From Streptomyces sp. NBC_00247 (lineage in GTDB: Bacteria > Actinomycetota > Actinomycetes > Streptomycetales > Streptomycetaceae): a stretch of 64,000 nt of DNA. Under the pieces are notes generated by a model. It searched no databases. It had not been told where the DNA came from and was given only the letters and a program-made list of their open reading frames with translations. The stretch lies in the NCBI RefSeq assembly GCF_036188265.1, contig NZ_CP108093.1, positions 62,001 to 126,000 on the forward strand, in the 5' to 3' direction. Positions 1 to 8,068 of the stretch are shown here, piece after piece. Made by a program: the position numbers and the translations under genes. Every line of letters starts with the position of its first letter. Positions within the stretch are counted from its first letter, which is position 1.

Positions 1-1368
1 CCGTGTCAGTTCCCGGAGCGGAACTCCGGGATGGGCCGCGACCGTTCGGCGCACCCCCGGATCGGAATCTGCCGCCAGAGCGCGAAGGAGTTCCGACGGC
101 AGATCCGGTTCGCGGGTGGCCAGTTGCCTCATTCTCGGTTCGGGGTCGGTGGCCAATAGGCGCAGAACGGCTGCCGGGAGGGGGAATTCGTCGGCCGGAC
201 GCCATGCCGTTCTCTTGGCCGGTCGGTGGCTACGGTCGATGCGTTCGGCGGTCGCGGGATCGATCCGGTCGCGGGCGTGCAGAGCCATCGTCGTACGGAC
301 GTCGCTCTCCTCGTCGTGAAGCAGCCGGGCCACGACCTGCTCGGGGAGGCAGTCGGACATGGCTGCCGACGCGCGGAAGCAGGCGTAGGGCGAGTCCACG
401 TGCGGCAGCGGGTCGGCCGTCACCCACGGGAGCCGCAGTGAGCGGAGTTCCGCCCACGCCAGGTGGTGCGTCAACTCCCGTTCCGGCGCGTCGTCGTCCA
501 GGTAGTCGAGGTGGTCGGCGAGCCAGTCGGAGCCGTGGGTCACGATCCTCGCGTGGATCGCGGCACGGGTCGAGGGCGGGGTGTCCGGGCGGGCGAAGAC
601 ACGGAGCCTGACGAGCGCGCTGGGGTCCTCGGCGAGTACGTCGCGCACCGACGACGGGATTCCGGGGTGTGCCGCGAGTTCCCGGCGCACGTCCTCGTCC
701 GGGTCGTCGGCCAGTCGGGACGCGGCTTCGGCGTCCAGCGCGGTGTGGCGTACCGCTCCGGCGCGCGTGACGGGGTCGGCCAGCAGGGCAGGGACCAGAT
801 CGGCGGGCGGGACGGGACGCGGAAGCCGCCGGTAGTAGGTCGAGCAGGCTCCCGCGCGTACCGAGTCGTCGGGATCGGTCAGCAGGATGCGGCGTACCGC
901 TTCGGGAGCCCCGGGCCACCACTGGGCGAGCGCGGCCCGGACTCCGGGGTCCGGGTCGGCCGCCGATCGGGCGCGCAGATCCTCCGGGACATGGTCGTTC
1001 TCCACTACCTGTTCGCGCACCCGCGGATCCGGATCGGCGAGCAGTCGCTCGAACATTTCTCGCGGTGCGTCGGCTGCGGCGACCGCGAGGGCCACACGGA
1101 TTCCCGGGTCCGGATGCCTGGCGAGTGTCATCCGGTGCGCGTGCGGGAGGGCCCTGTTGAGGGCGAGCGAGTGGGTGAGCCAGTAGTCGCCGGCGGCGAT
1201 GATCGCACCGATCGTGTCGTCGGTCAGGTCAGGGCGCTTGGCGATCTCTCCGAATCCCCTGCGGTGGGCGAAGAGCCGGTGGACGCTTTCGGGCGGCAGC
1301 GCGGGGTTCTTCGCCAGACCGTCCGCCACCGCGTCCAGGTGGATGGGGTTGTTGGCGGCGTACGGCAT
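1..1368 (-). CDS. HEAT/LRV-repeat protein, 3' end beyond the window
   Basis: The frame is open from an ATG at 1368 down to base 1 without a stop, at least 456 codons, so the C-terminus is missing. The translation starts MPYAANNPIHLDAVADGL and then consists almost wholly of short degenerate helical repeats built around D-P-D/E-x-x-V-R, for example LLADPDPRVREQVVEN, DPDDSVRAGA, DPDEDVRRELAAHPGIP and ATDPEPRMRQLA. This is the pattern of HEAT-like or leucine-rich-repeat-variant proteins, which are alpha solenoids used for protein-protein contact. I see no signal peptide or catalytic motif, so it is probably cytosolic. Streptomyces genomes carry many such proteins of unknown role. It points away from the LysR gene on the same strand (98 bp gap). 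Function unknown. Confidence 0.8.
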   Translation of the reverse strand, partial: MPYAANNPIHLDAVADGLAKNPALPPESVHRLFAHRRGFGEIAKRPDLTDDTIGAIIAAGDYWLTHSLALNRALPHAHRMTLARHPDPGIRVALAVAAADAPREMFERLLADPDPRVREQVVENDHVPEDLRARSAADPDPGVRAALAQWWPGAPEAVRRILLTDPDDSVRAGACSTYYRRLPRPVPPADLVPALLADPVTRAGAVRHTALDAEAASRLADDPDEDVRRELAAHPGIPSSVRDVLAEDPSALVRLRVFARPDTPPSTRAAIHARIVTHGSDWLADHLDYLDDDAPERELTHHLAWAELRSLRLPWVTADPLPHVDSPYACFRASAAMSDCLPEQVVARLLHDEESDVRTTMALHARDRIDPATAERIDRSHRPAKRTAWRPADEFPLPAAVLRLLATDPEPRMRQLATREPDLPSELLRALAADSDPGVRRTVAAHPGVPLRELTR

Positions 1369-1465
1369 TCCGGGGGCCTCCCGCTCCGCTGGGATGATCG
1401 CCGAGTTTCGCACACGGTCGTCTCCGCGCGCCGCCGGGGGCGGCCGGTCGCTCCGGCCGGCCCGC

Positions 1466-2356
1466 TCAGGCCTGGCGTCCCGCCAGCTCGTCGGCGCGGG
1501 CGGTGATGAGCCGCCGCACGACGATGGCGGACCGCGACGGCTGGCTGTCGGCGCGCTGGACCAGGCTGACCTCGACCGGCTCCGTGTCCGCGAGCGGCAG
1601 CCACGTCAGGTCTCCCGCCGTCCCGCGGGTGTCGAACCGGGCGAGGAGCCCGATCCCGGCGCCCCGGGCGACCATGGTCTGCACGGTGCGCGCCGACATC
1701 GCCTCGACCATCACCTGCCCCTTGGGAAGGTGTTTGCGCAGCCGCTGGTGCAGGACGGTGCCGGGTCTCATGGTGACGATCGGAAAGTGTTCCAGGTCGT
1801 TCCAGGTCACCTCACCGCGCTGGGCGAGCGGATGGTCGGGCCGGGTGTGGACGCCGAGCGGTGCCGTCATCAGCCGCCTGCGGGCGAGACCGCTCGGGGC
1901 GGGTTCGTCGGGCGTGGTGACCACGCCGAGGTCGAGTTCACCGCCCAGCACCGCGCTCTCGATGTCGCCCGAGGGTCCCTCGCGCACGGAGAAGCGCAGA
2001 CCCGGGTGGTCCGCGAGCAGCCGCCCGACGACCGGGGCGACGATCGTCTCCACGGTCACCGAACCGCCGCCGATGGACACCCTGCCCTGGTAGGTCCCGT
2101 TGGAGGCCAGCGCCGCCTCGCACACGGCGTCCTCGGCCGCCACGAGACGGGTGAACGGGCCGACGAGCGCCTCACCGGCCGGTGTCGCGCGCACGCCTCC
2201 CGGGCTCCGGGTCAGCAGGACGACATCCAACTCCTCCTCCAGAACAGTGAGTTGCTGTCCGATGGTGGGCTGGCTGACACCGCAGGCCGCCGCCGCCGAG
2301 CGGAGGGATCCAGTGCGCAGCGCGGCGAGGAAGTACCGGGCACGTTCGACTCGCAT
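1466..2356 (-). CDS. LysR-family transcriptional regulator
   Basis: 296 residues, the usual LysR length. Residues 1-60 form the winged helix-turn-helix (ARYFLAALRTGSLRSAAAAC, then GVSQPTIGQQLTVLEEELDV), and the rest matches the LysR substrate-binding domain. The ATG at 2356 is the natural start because the helix-turn-helix begins within the first residues. It is divergent from the CoA-transferase and carrier genes (131 bp between start codons), the usual arrangement for a LysR activator of the neighbouring operon. The inducer is probably a carboxylate or acyl-CoA related to the transported substrate; that is inference from context. A candidate LysR box lies at 2368-2382. Confidence 0.9.
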   Translation of the reverse strand: MRVERARYFLAALRTGSLRSAAAACGVSQPTIGQQLTVLEEELDVVLLTRSPGGVRATPAGEALVGPFTRLVAAEDAVCEAALASNGTYQGRVSIGGGSVTVETIVAPVVGRLLADHPGLRFSVREGPSGDIESAVLGGELDLGVVTTPDEPAPSGLARRRLMTAPLGVHTRPDHPLAQRGEVTWNDLEHFPIVTMRPGTVLHQRLRKHLPKGQVMVEAMSARTVQTMVARGAGIGLLARFDTRGTAGDLTWLPLADTEPVEVSLVQRADSQPSRSAIVVRRLITARADELAGRQA

Positions 2357-2367
2357 CGGCCCATGTT

Positions 2368-2382
2368 ATTGCCATTGGCTAT
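2368..2382. promoter_or_regulatory. Candidate LysR-type box
   Basis: ATTGCCATTGGCTAT fits the AT-N11-AT (T-N11-A) form of LysR binding sites, with a perfect GCCA-T-TGGC core. It lies 12 bp upstream of the LysR start and about 105 bp upstream of the CoA-transferase start, so it could serve autoregulation and activation. Pattern match only. Confidence 0.4.
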
Positions 2383-2487
2383 CACAGGATCCAGTGGGCG
2401 GCATCTTCCCGCAGCGCACGCACCACGACATCGTGACGCGGGTCACGCATCGCCGTGACGTGCTGATTGCTCGTGAAAGGATTTTTC

Positions 2488-3672
2488 GTGCCCGGACCTC
2501 TCAATGGCGTGCGTGTCCTGGACATCTCGACCGTCCTCGCCGGCCCCCTGGCCTCCTCCCTCCTCGCGGAGTTCGGCGCCGAGGTGATCAAGGTCGAACA
2601 GCCCGGCGCGGGTGACCCGGCGCGCGGCTACCCGCCGCTCGACGACGACGGCGTCTCCGCCGGCTGGGCGGTCGTCGGCCGCAACAAGTCCAGCGTGACG
2701 ATCGACCTGCACCACCCGGAAGCCGCCGGCCTCGTCGGCCGGCTCGCCGCCACCGCCGACGTGGTGGTCACCAACTTCCGGCCGGCGACCCTGCGCCGGT
2801 TCTCCATCGACTTCGAGGACCTTCTCGCCCACCGGCCCGACCTCGTCATGGTGCACGTGAGCGCCTTCGGGCGCACCGGCCCGTACGCGGAGCGCCCGGG
2901 CTTCGCCCGTGTCGCGGAGGCCTTCGCCGGGCTGACCCATCGCACGGGGTTCCCCGACGGTCCGCCGGTGTTCGCGGGCTATCCGGTCGCCGACGGGGTC
3001 ACCGGGATCTACGCGGCCTTCGCGGCGATGCTCGCACTGCGCCAGCGCGACCTGACGGGTGAGCCCCAGCTGGCCGACATCGGGCTGTACGAGCCGCTGT
3101 TGCGGATGATGGAGGACTTCATCGTCGACTACGGCGAGACCGGCGAGGTCAGGGAACGCCAGGGCAACGAGAATCCGCACATCAGCCCCAACAACCTCTA
3201 CCGCACCCGCGACGGACGCTGGATGGCCCTGCCCGCGTCGACGGAGCAGATGTGGCGCCGGCTGGTCGTCGCCATGGACGCCCCGGACCTCGCCGCCTAC
3301 GACACCATGTCGGCCCGGATCGAGCACCGCGCGGAGATCGAGGGGCGGGTGGCCGCCTGGGTGGCCGACCACGATCTCGCACCCCTGACCAAGCTCCTGG
3401 ACGAGGCGGGCGTAGCCTGCGGACCCGTGAACTCCGCCGCCGACATCTGCGCCGATCCCCATGTGCGGGAGCGTGGATCGGTGGTCGAGGTGACCGACGA
3501 GCACGACGGACGCACCCGCCTGGTGCAGGGCTCCGCCGGACGGTTCTCGGGATTCGGCCAGATCGTCGACCGCAGCGCGCCGCACCTGGGCGAGCACACC
3601 CGTTCCGTACTCGGCGGACTCGGCCTCGAACCCGCCGCCATCGACGACCTCGCCGTCCGCGGCGTCATCTGA
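2488..3672 (+). CDS. Family III CoA-transferase (CaiB/BaiF type)
   Basis: Enzymes of this family move CoA between acyl-CoA and a free carboxylic acid through an aspartyl-CoA intermediate. About 394 residues, typical length. The protein opens with PLNGVRVLDISTVLAGPLA and contains AEFGAEVIKVEQPGAGDPAR, both hallmark N-terminal blocks; the likely catalytic Asp is in LADIGLYEPLL (near residue 196). I chose the GTG at 2488 because GAAAGGA lies 6 bases upstream; an in-frame ATG at 2467 would place the signature blocks too far from the N-terminus. The carrier gene follows after 17 bp, so both are probably one transcript. Joint role: import of a di- or monocarboxylate and its conversion to a CoA thioester. 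The substrate cannot be read from sequence. Confidence 0.9.
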   Translation: MPGPLNGVRVLDISTVLAGPLASSLLAEFGAEVIKVEQPGAGDPARGYPPLDDDGVSAGWAVVGRNKSSVTIDLHHPEAAGLVGRLAATADVVVTNFRPATLRRFSIDFEDLLAHRPDLVMVHVSAFGRTGPYAERPGFARVAEAFAGLTHRTGFPDGPPVFAGYPVADGVTGIYAAFAAMLALRQRDLTGEPQLADIGLYEPLLRMMEDFIVDYGETGEVRERQGNENPHISPNNLYRTRDGRWMALPASTEQMWRRLVVAMDAPDLAAYDTMSARIEHRAEIEGRVAAWVADHDLAPLTKLLDEAGVACGPVNSAADICADPHVRERGSVVEVTDEHDGRTRLVQGSAGRFSGFGQIVDRSAPHLGEHTRSVLGGLGLEPAAIDDLAVRGVI

Positions 3673-3689
3673 TCCAGGGAGGCTCACCG

Positions 3690-5003
3690 ATGTCCATGGC
3701 CGACGTCTCCATCGTCGTTCTCGTCGCCCTCTTCCTGGCGACGCTCGTCCCGAGGTTCAACATCGGGCTCGCGGCCCTGCCCGCCGCCTTCCTCGTAGGT
3801 CTCGCCGCCGATCGCACCGCCGACGAGGTCACGGCGTTCTTCCCGGGCGACTTCTTCGTCCTGCTGGTCGGGATCACGGCGCTGTTCGCCGTCGCCCAGA
3901 TCAACGGCACGCTCGACTGGCTCCTCGACGGCGTGCTCCGCATGGTCGGCGGGCGTGCGCTGCTGGTCGCGCTGGTGCCGTTCCTGGTCGGTGCCGTGCT
4001 GACCGCGATCGGCACCCTGCCGGCCGCCGCCACCGCCATCGTCGCGCCCATCGCGCTGGGGCTCGCCGCCCGGTACGGGATACCCCCGTTCATCGCGGCC
4101 GTCCTCGGTATCACCGGCATCATCAGCGGTCTCCTCTCGCCCCTGGCCGTGTTCGGCACCAGCGCCAACAACCTGGGCGAGAAGATGGGGCTCGACCTGC
4201 CCGGTTCCGCCCCGGTCGCCTTCTTCCTCGGCGGACTGCTGGCGGGCCTCGTCATCTGCGCCGGATGTCTCGTGTTCGGGTACCGCACCGGGACCATGCC
4301 GCGCGGCCGTCTCACGCCGGTCGGCGAGCCGGACTCGACTCTCGACGCCTCACCCGACGGCGCATCGCGGGACGCCGAGAATCCCGCCACCGAGGAGACC
4401 ACCGGCCGCGCCCCGTCGCCGGTCTGGGGCCGTTACCTGACCCTGGGATGCCTGCTCGCCGTGGTGGTGCTGTCGGTCGGCTTCGACATCAACATCGGCT
4501 ACCTGGGACTCACCGCCGCGGTCGTCCAGCAGCTCGCACTCCGGCTGGATCCGAACGAGATCGTCTCCCGTATCCCGTGGAACATCGTGCTGCTCATCGG
4601 CGGGCTGCTCACCTACGTCGGGCTGATGCAGGACCTGGGTGCCTTCACCCGGATCAGCGATCTGCTGCGGGTGGACGGTTCTCCGATGCTGAGCCTGCTC
4701 GTCCTCTGCTACATCGCCGGTGTCACCTCCTTCGCCGCGAGCTCCATCGCGATCTTCGCGACCACGATCCCGCTGGTGCCCGCCGTGGTCGCCGAGGGCG
4801 CCTCGCCGGTCGGTGCGGTACTCGCGGTCGCGCTGGCCTCGATCCTGGTCGACATCAACCCGTTGGGCATCACGGGCGGGCTGATCCTCGGCGCCGCGAA
4901 GCCGGAGGACCGTACGCCGCTCTTCCGTCAACTCCTGCGGTGCGGGCTCGTGTCCGTGGTGGTCGGTCCCGCCCTGGCGTGCTTCGCCTTCGGGTGGTGG
5001 TGA
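3690..5003 (+). CDS. MatC-like dicarboxylate carrier (SLC13/IT superfamily)
   Basis: 437 residues, very hydrophobic, with about 10-12 membrane spans. The N-terminal segment FFPGDFFVLLVGITALFAVAQINGTLDWLLDG resembles the MatC N-terminal domain of malonate/dicarboxylate carriers (quoted here in parts: FFPGDFFVLLVG and AQINGTLDWL). Two Thr/Ser-Asn-type hairpin loops appear (FGTSANNLGEKMG, and DINPLGITGGLILG), as expected for carboxylate carriers of this superfamily. A hydrophilic loop around residues 208-235 splits the protein into two halves. The ATG at 3690 follows CCAGGGAGG; the frame stays open upstream but that part overlaps the CoA-transferase. It probably supplies the acid used by the upstream CoA-transferase. 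Substrate specificity is inferred. Confidence 0.85.
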   Translation: MSMADVSIVVLVALFLATLVPRFNIGLAALPAAFLVGLAADRTADEVTAFFPGDFFVLLVGITALFAVAQINGTLDWLLDGVLRMVGGRALLVALVPFLVGAVLTAIGTLPAAATAIVAPIALGLAARYGIPPFIAAVLGITGIISGLLSPLAVFGTSANNLGEKMGLDLPGSAPVAFFLGGLLAGLVICAGCLVFGYRTGTMPRGRLTPVGEPDSTLDASPDGASRDAENPATEETTGRAPSPVWGRYLTLGCLLAVVVLSVGFDINIGYLGLTAAVVQQLALRLDPNEIVSRIPWNIVLLIGGLLTYVGLMQDLGAFTRISDLLRVDGSPMLSLLVLCYIAGVTSFAASSIAIFATTIPLVPAVVAEGASPVGAVLAVALASILVDINPLGITGGLILGAAKPEDRTPLFRQLLRCGLVSVVVGPALACFAFGWW

Positions 5004-5084
5004 CGGGACCACGCTTCCGGCCCGCGGCCACCGGACACGCTCCGCGTCGCGCCGGCGGGCGGTCGTCACGGCACCGCGGGAAAG

Positions 5085-5124
5085 CGCCGGGCCGGTACCG
5101 GATCTCTCCGGCACCGGCCCGGCG
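5085..5124 (+). terminator. Hairpin terminator after the carrier gene
   Basis: CGCCGGGCCGGTACCGG (5085-5101) pairs with CCGGCACCGGCCCGGCG (5108-5124) with one mismatch and a 6-base loop. It sits 80 bp after the stop codon. There is no T-tract, which is common for Streptomyces terminators. The rest of 5004-5481 holds no gene I can support. Confidence 0.6.
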
Positions 5125-5481
5125 GTGTACGTGCGCGGCCCGGTCGCACACCCCGCCGGGACCTGGGCGCGGCCCCGGCCGAGGGGGCGACGGCCCCCGG
5201 CACAGGACTTGGCGGTCACACCCCGGAGGATCGGACGCTCATGTCCGAAGCCCGGGCCGGTACCACTCGCCGAGGTCCCACGCCTCGGAGCCACCAGCCA
5301 ACGCCGCTACCTGATCCGACACTTCCTGAAGTGGACCACGAGCCGTCGGCTCACCCCGCGAGCTCGCCGTCCCCTCCATTCCGAGGCAAGTGCCCCAGAA
5401 CCTGCCGGACGCGACTGGGCCGAATACCTCGCGGCTCGGGCTGCGGACGAGCGGTGACAGGCACGGACACACGGTTGATGC

Positions 5482-5880
5482 TCAGTTGCCCGGGGGCGGA
5501 TCGACTTCGCCGCCGACGCCGGAGCGTCCCGCTGGAACGCCGACCACGTACACGGTCACGTGCTGTCGGACGGATTCGCCGAAGACCTCGACCACGGCAT
5601 CGGTGATGGACGTGATCAGCTGCGTGGGGGCATTGCCGATCCCCGGCAGGTTCAACGCCACTTCACGCACGTTCAGCGAGACGATCGGTGCGTTCACCTC
5701 GGCGGGTACGCCGCCGATGCCCCAGCGGTGACGTGGGATGCCGAACAGCTCGACGACCGCCATGGAGCGTGCTCGCTCTCCGTATACCTTGACCAGCGCC
5801 TCAGTCAGGGCAAGGACGAGTTTCGGCTCGACTTTTCCGTCGAGCTCCTCTTCGTGGATCCGTACCTCGAAGTGCGGCAT
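5482..5880 (-). CDS. Tandem-domain tautomerase (4-OT/MIF superfamily)
   Basis: 132 residues from the ATG at 5880, giving Met-Pro (MPHFEVRIHEEELDG) as required for the catalytic N-terminal proline of 4-oxalocrotonate-tautomerase enzymes. Upstream in-frame ATG codons would bury that proline, and GGAG lies 6 bases before this ATG. The chain contains two related beta-alpha-beta units: residues 1-57 (VLALTEALVKVYGERARSM, VVELFGIPRHRWGIGG) and 65-127 (LITSITDAVVEVFGESVRQH, TVYVVGVPAGRSGVGG). Each ends in a similar G-V/I-P-x-x-R-x-G-x-G-G turn, so this looks like a fused duplication. Only the first unit has a free proline. Divergent from a MarR gene that probably regulates it. Substrate unknown, perhaps a small aromatic or dienol. 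Confidence 0.8.
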   Translation of the reverse strand: MPHFEVRIHEEELDGKVEPKLVLALTEALVKVYGERARSMAVVELFGIPRHRWGIGGVPAEVNAPIVSLNVREVALNLPGIGNAPTQLITSITDAVVEVFGESVRQHVTVYVVGVPAGRSGVGGEVDPPPGN

Positions 5881-5921
5881 CACAGCTCCGTTCAGGTGGT
5901 TCGCTACCATGAAGACACTTT

Positions 5922-5939
5922 TGTTTTGCAAGCCAAACA
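5922..5939. promoter_or_regulatory. Palindrome, probable MarR operator
   Basis: TGTTTTGCAAGCCAAACA is an 18-bp inverted repeat with one mismatched pair, inside an AT-rich stretch between the divergent tautomerase and MarR genes. Size, symmetry and position fit a MarR-family operator controlling both. A second small palindrome, TTTGTCATCAAA (5942-5953), follows. Confidence 0.55.
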
Positions 5940-5973
5940 TATTTGTCATCAAAACTAAATGGGAGGATGGGCG

Positions 5974-6468
5974 ATGTCAACCAAGGACCGGGGCCACAAG
6001 GCGAACCGGGACGGGACCGAGCCGGGAGTCGACGAGGCGATCAGGGCGTTGCTGCTTCTCATGCCTCGCATGGTTGGGCGCGCGAAGCGGATCCGTGTGC
6101 CTGAGGAGATCCAGTCGCTTGCGCTCGCGCCGCGGCACCTGTCGCTGCTGTCTTATCTGCTGTTCGACGGCCCGATGACCGTGAAGGATCTGGCCGCCCG
6201 TTTGGAGGTCGCCCCGACCACCGTCAGCCTCATGGTCGGCGAGCTGAGCCGGAAGGGCATCCTGGAGCGGCGCGAGGACGAGTCGGACCGGCGTCGGCGC
6301 ATCGTCAGTATCACCGATGGCAAACGACCGTCCATCGACAGCTGGCTGGCACGGGGAGCGCGTGCCTGGCGTCAGGCACTGAATCCCCTGACCCCCGAAC
6401 AGCGGCACATGTTCGTCCAGACTCTGCGGGCCTATGAGGCGGCCATGGCCGACGACGAAGACGACTGA
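5974..6468 (+). CDS. MarR-family transcriptional regulator
   Basis: 164 residues starting at the ATG at 5974, which lies 7 bases after GGGAGG (5961-5966); the ATG at 5959 overlaps that ribosome binding site and is less likely. The winged helix-turn-helix is clear: PMTVKDLAARLEVAPTTVSL, then the wing region ERREDESDRRRRIVSITDGK with the D-x-R-x-R-x-x-x-x-x-T element typical of MarR. Flanking helices would form the dimer interface. It likely represses itself and the divergent tautomerase through the palindrome at 5922-5939 and is released by a small phenolic or similar ligand (family knowledge plus inference). Confidence 0.88.
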   Translation: MSTKDRGHKANRDGTEPGVDEAIRALLLLMPRMVGRAKRIRVPEEIQSLALAPRHLSLLSYLLFDGPMTVKDLAARLEVAPTTVSLMVGELSRKGILERREDESDRRRRIVSITDGKRPSIDSWLARGARAWRQALNPLTPEQRHMFVQTLRAYEAAMADDEDD

Positions 6469-6886
6469 TGAAGCATCAGAGGCCAGTTCGGCGACGCGGT
6501 CGCCTCCTGGTCCCCACCATGCCCGACGAACTCCGAGCGGCTGCGAGTAGCCCGCAGGGGCGCAGAGGAATAGCGCAAGGTCAAAACAACTCCCGCCCGC
6601 CGGGCCGTCGGCGTCGGCGTCGGTCAGGGGCAGGTCGACGGCCGCGCCGGCGCCGTGCGGGGCGATCTCGGGCGGACACGTACCTGCTGGCGGCCGAGTG
6701 GATCCGATCGGCGGACCAGTCGGTGTGGACGGCCCTCAGCTGGTCGGCGTACTCCTCGAAGTACGCGGCACCCCGCACGGCGCGAGGTGAAGAACCGGCC
6801 GGGGCGCGACACCGACATGAACCGGTCCGCGACCGGTGGCGTCCCGAGGGCTTGCCCGCAGAACGCCACCGGTGTGCGGAAGAGGG
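6469..6886. other. Intergenic stretch without a supportable gene
   Basis: About 420 bp between the MarR stop and the stop of the DUF4232 gene. On the minus strand a 65-codon frame (6581-6778) starts with AAYFEEYADQLRAVHTDW, which has protein-like composition, but it dissolves into Arg-rich low-complexity sequence and I cannot match it. It may be the worn remnant of a larger gene. Nothing else is recognisable. Confidence 0.5.
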
Positions 6887-7396
6887 TCAGGCGCCCTGCT
6901 GGACCGGTCCGACGAGGGTGCCGTCGGCCACCGTGAACGCCCCTTCGGCGAAGGACGCGCCGGGGATCTCGCCGCCCGGAGCCTGGAGCGTGAATGACAC
7001 CTCGTCCACGGACGTGACCGGACCGGTGTTCGGGACCTGGAAGTCGAAGTGCACCGGGTGCCCGGGCCCGAAGGTCACCGCACCGGCTTGGTCGCCGTAG
7101 GTGCCCGCCGTGATGCCGCTGTCCGAACCGTGGTCCAGGAACCGCACGGCGGTGGGCGAACCGGCCAGCTCGCACGGCTCGTACCCGCGCGGCGCGGTCA
7201 GGGTGACGCGGTAGTGGCGGTGACCTGCGGAGCTGTCCGACGGGGCGATCGTCGCCGTGTGGTTGGCCGGGCGGCAGGCCGAGGGAGCGGTGCCGCGGCC
7301 CGTCGCCGCTGAGGCCTGCACGACTCCCGCGCCCACTGCCCCGCCCGTCAGCACGGTGACGGCGAGGACGACGCCGATCCTCTGGTCGGTACGCAT
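6887..7396 (-). CDS. DUF4232-domain secreted protein
   Basis: 169 residues from the ATG at 7396, preceded by AAGGAG about 8 bases upstream. Residues 1-31 form a signal peptide (MRTDQRIGVVLAVTVLTGG, ending near VQASAA). The mature part has the DUF4232 layout: a first Cys (SACRPANHTATI), an AGHRHYRVTLTAP strand, a second Cys in EPCELAGSPTAVRFLD, and a beta-rich C-terminal half. DUF4232 proteins are common extracytoplasmic Streptomyces proteins of unknown role. A free-standing gene with 230 bp to the next gene upstream; it need not belong to the polysaccharide locus. Confidence 0.85.
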   Translation of the reverse strand: MRTDQRIGVVLAVTVLTGGAVGAGVVQASAATGRGTAPSACRPANHTATIAPSDSSAGHRHYRVTLTAPRGYEPCELAGSPTAVRFLDHGSDSGITAGTYGDQAGAVTFGPGHPVHFDFQVPNTGPVTSVDEVSFTLQAPGGEIPGASFAEGAFTVADGTLVGPVQQGA

Positions 7397-7626
7397 CAAA
7401 GAACGCTCCTTGCCTTGTTCGATGGCCTGCGGCTGATCGCCGCCGGAACCATGGTCGACGTCATGCCTGCCCGCATTCGCCCGTGGTGGATGTCCCGGAA
7501 TCGCCACAACTGGTTTCCCGTACACGGATTCGTCGGTGCACCGCCCCGTGCGGGCATTCCCGAGTCCGCGGCGCGCCCCGGCGGACAGCCGCACCGGGGT
7601 CCGCCGGGAGGCTTGGAGCGTCAGGT

Positions 7627-7974
7627 TCAGGAGGAGCCGTTCGAGCCGGCCGCGACCGTCTTGTCCGCGGCCCCTTTCCGGGCGACACCGTCGACGGCCA
7701 CACAGATGCCGAAGACGCGCGCGTAGCCGGTCCAGCCGTTGACGCGGCCCCGGTTGTTGCTGATCTGCACCCGCCTTTTCGCGGGGTCCACGGACGACAC
7801 CACGTGCAGGTAGACCGTCCCGGCGACACGGGCGAGGACGATGTCCCCGGTCTCCAGTGCCGACGGGTCGACCGGAGCGACGATCACCTGCTGCCGGTGG
7901 CGTATCAGCGGCACCATGGAGGTGCCGCTGGGCCGGAATGTCACGGTGGCCCCAGCGGCGACCCGGTCCGCCAC
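7627..7974 (-). CDS. S24/S26-like (signal-peptidase fold) protein
   Basis: 115 residues. TFRPSGTSMVPLIRHRQQV carries the Ser-Met (S19-M20) nucleophile motif of S24/S26 peptidases, followed by ALETGDIVLARVAG and YLHVVSSVDPAKRRVQISNN, the usual second and third blocks. The position normally held by the general-base lysine is not obvious, so it may be a non-catalytic relative or a self-contained domain. There is no membrane anchor, unlike LepB-type signal peptidases. The start is uncertain: GTG at 7974 is the first candidate in this frame and has no strong ribosome binding site. It lies 94 bp downstream of the GH114 gene on the same strand and could be read through from that operon. Confidence 0.6.
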   Translation of the reverse strand: MADRVAAGATVTFRPSGTSMVPLIRHRQQVIVAPVDPSALETGDIVLARVAGTVYLHVVSSVDPAKRRVQISNNRGRVNGWTGYARVFGICVAVDGVARKGAADKTVAAGSNGSS

Positions 7975-8068
7975 CGCGTCCCATGCGCCCAGCCGGTGAT
8001 CGTGACAGATTCCCCCGCAGCGGCCCCCCGATTTACCTCGCCGTGGTCCGCACCCGAGGGCGAACGCG

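Noticed and set aside
2433..2446. GTGAC-GCGG-GTCAC palindrome upstream of the CoA-transferase
   Set aside because: Short arms and GC-rich composition; expected often by chance here. The AT-N11-AT site fits a LysR regulator better.
6581..6778. 65-codon minus-strand frame beginning AAYFEEYADQLRAV
   Set aside because: The first half looks protein-like, but the second half is Arg-rich noise, no family was recognised and there is no good start signal. Kept only as a note in the intergenic entry.
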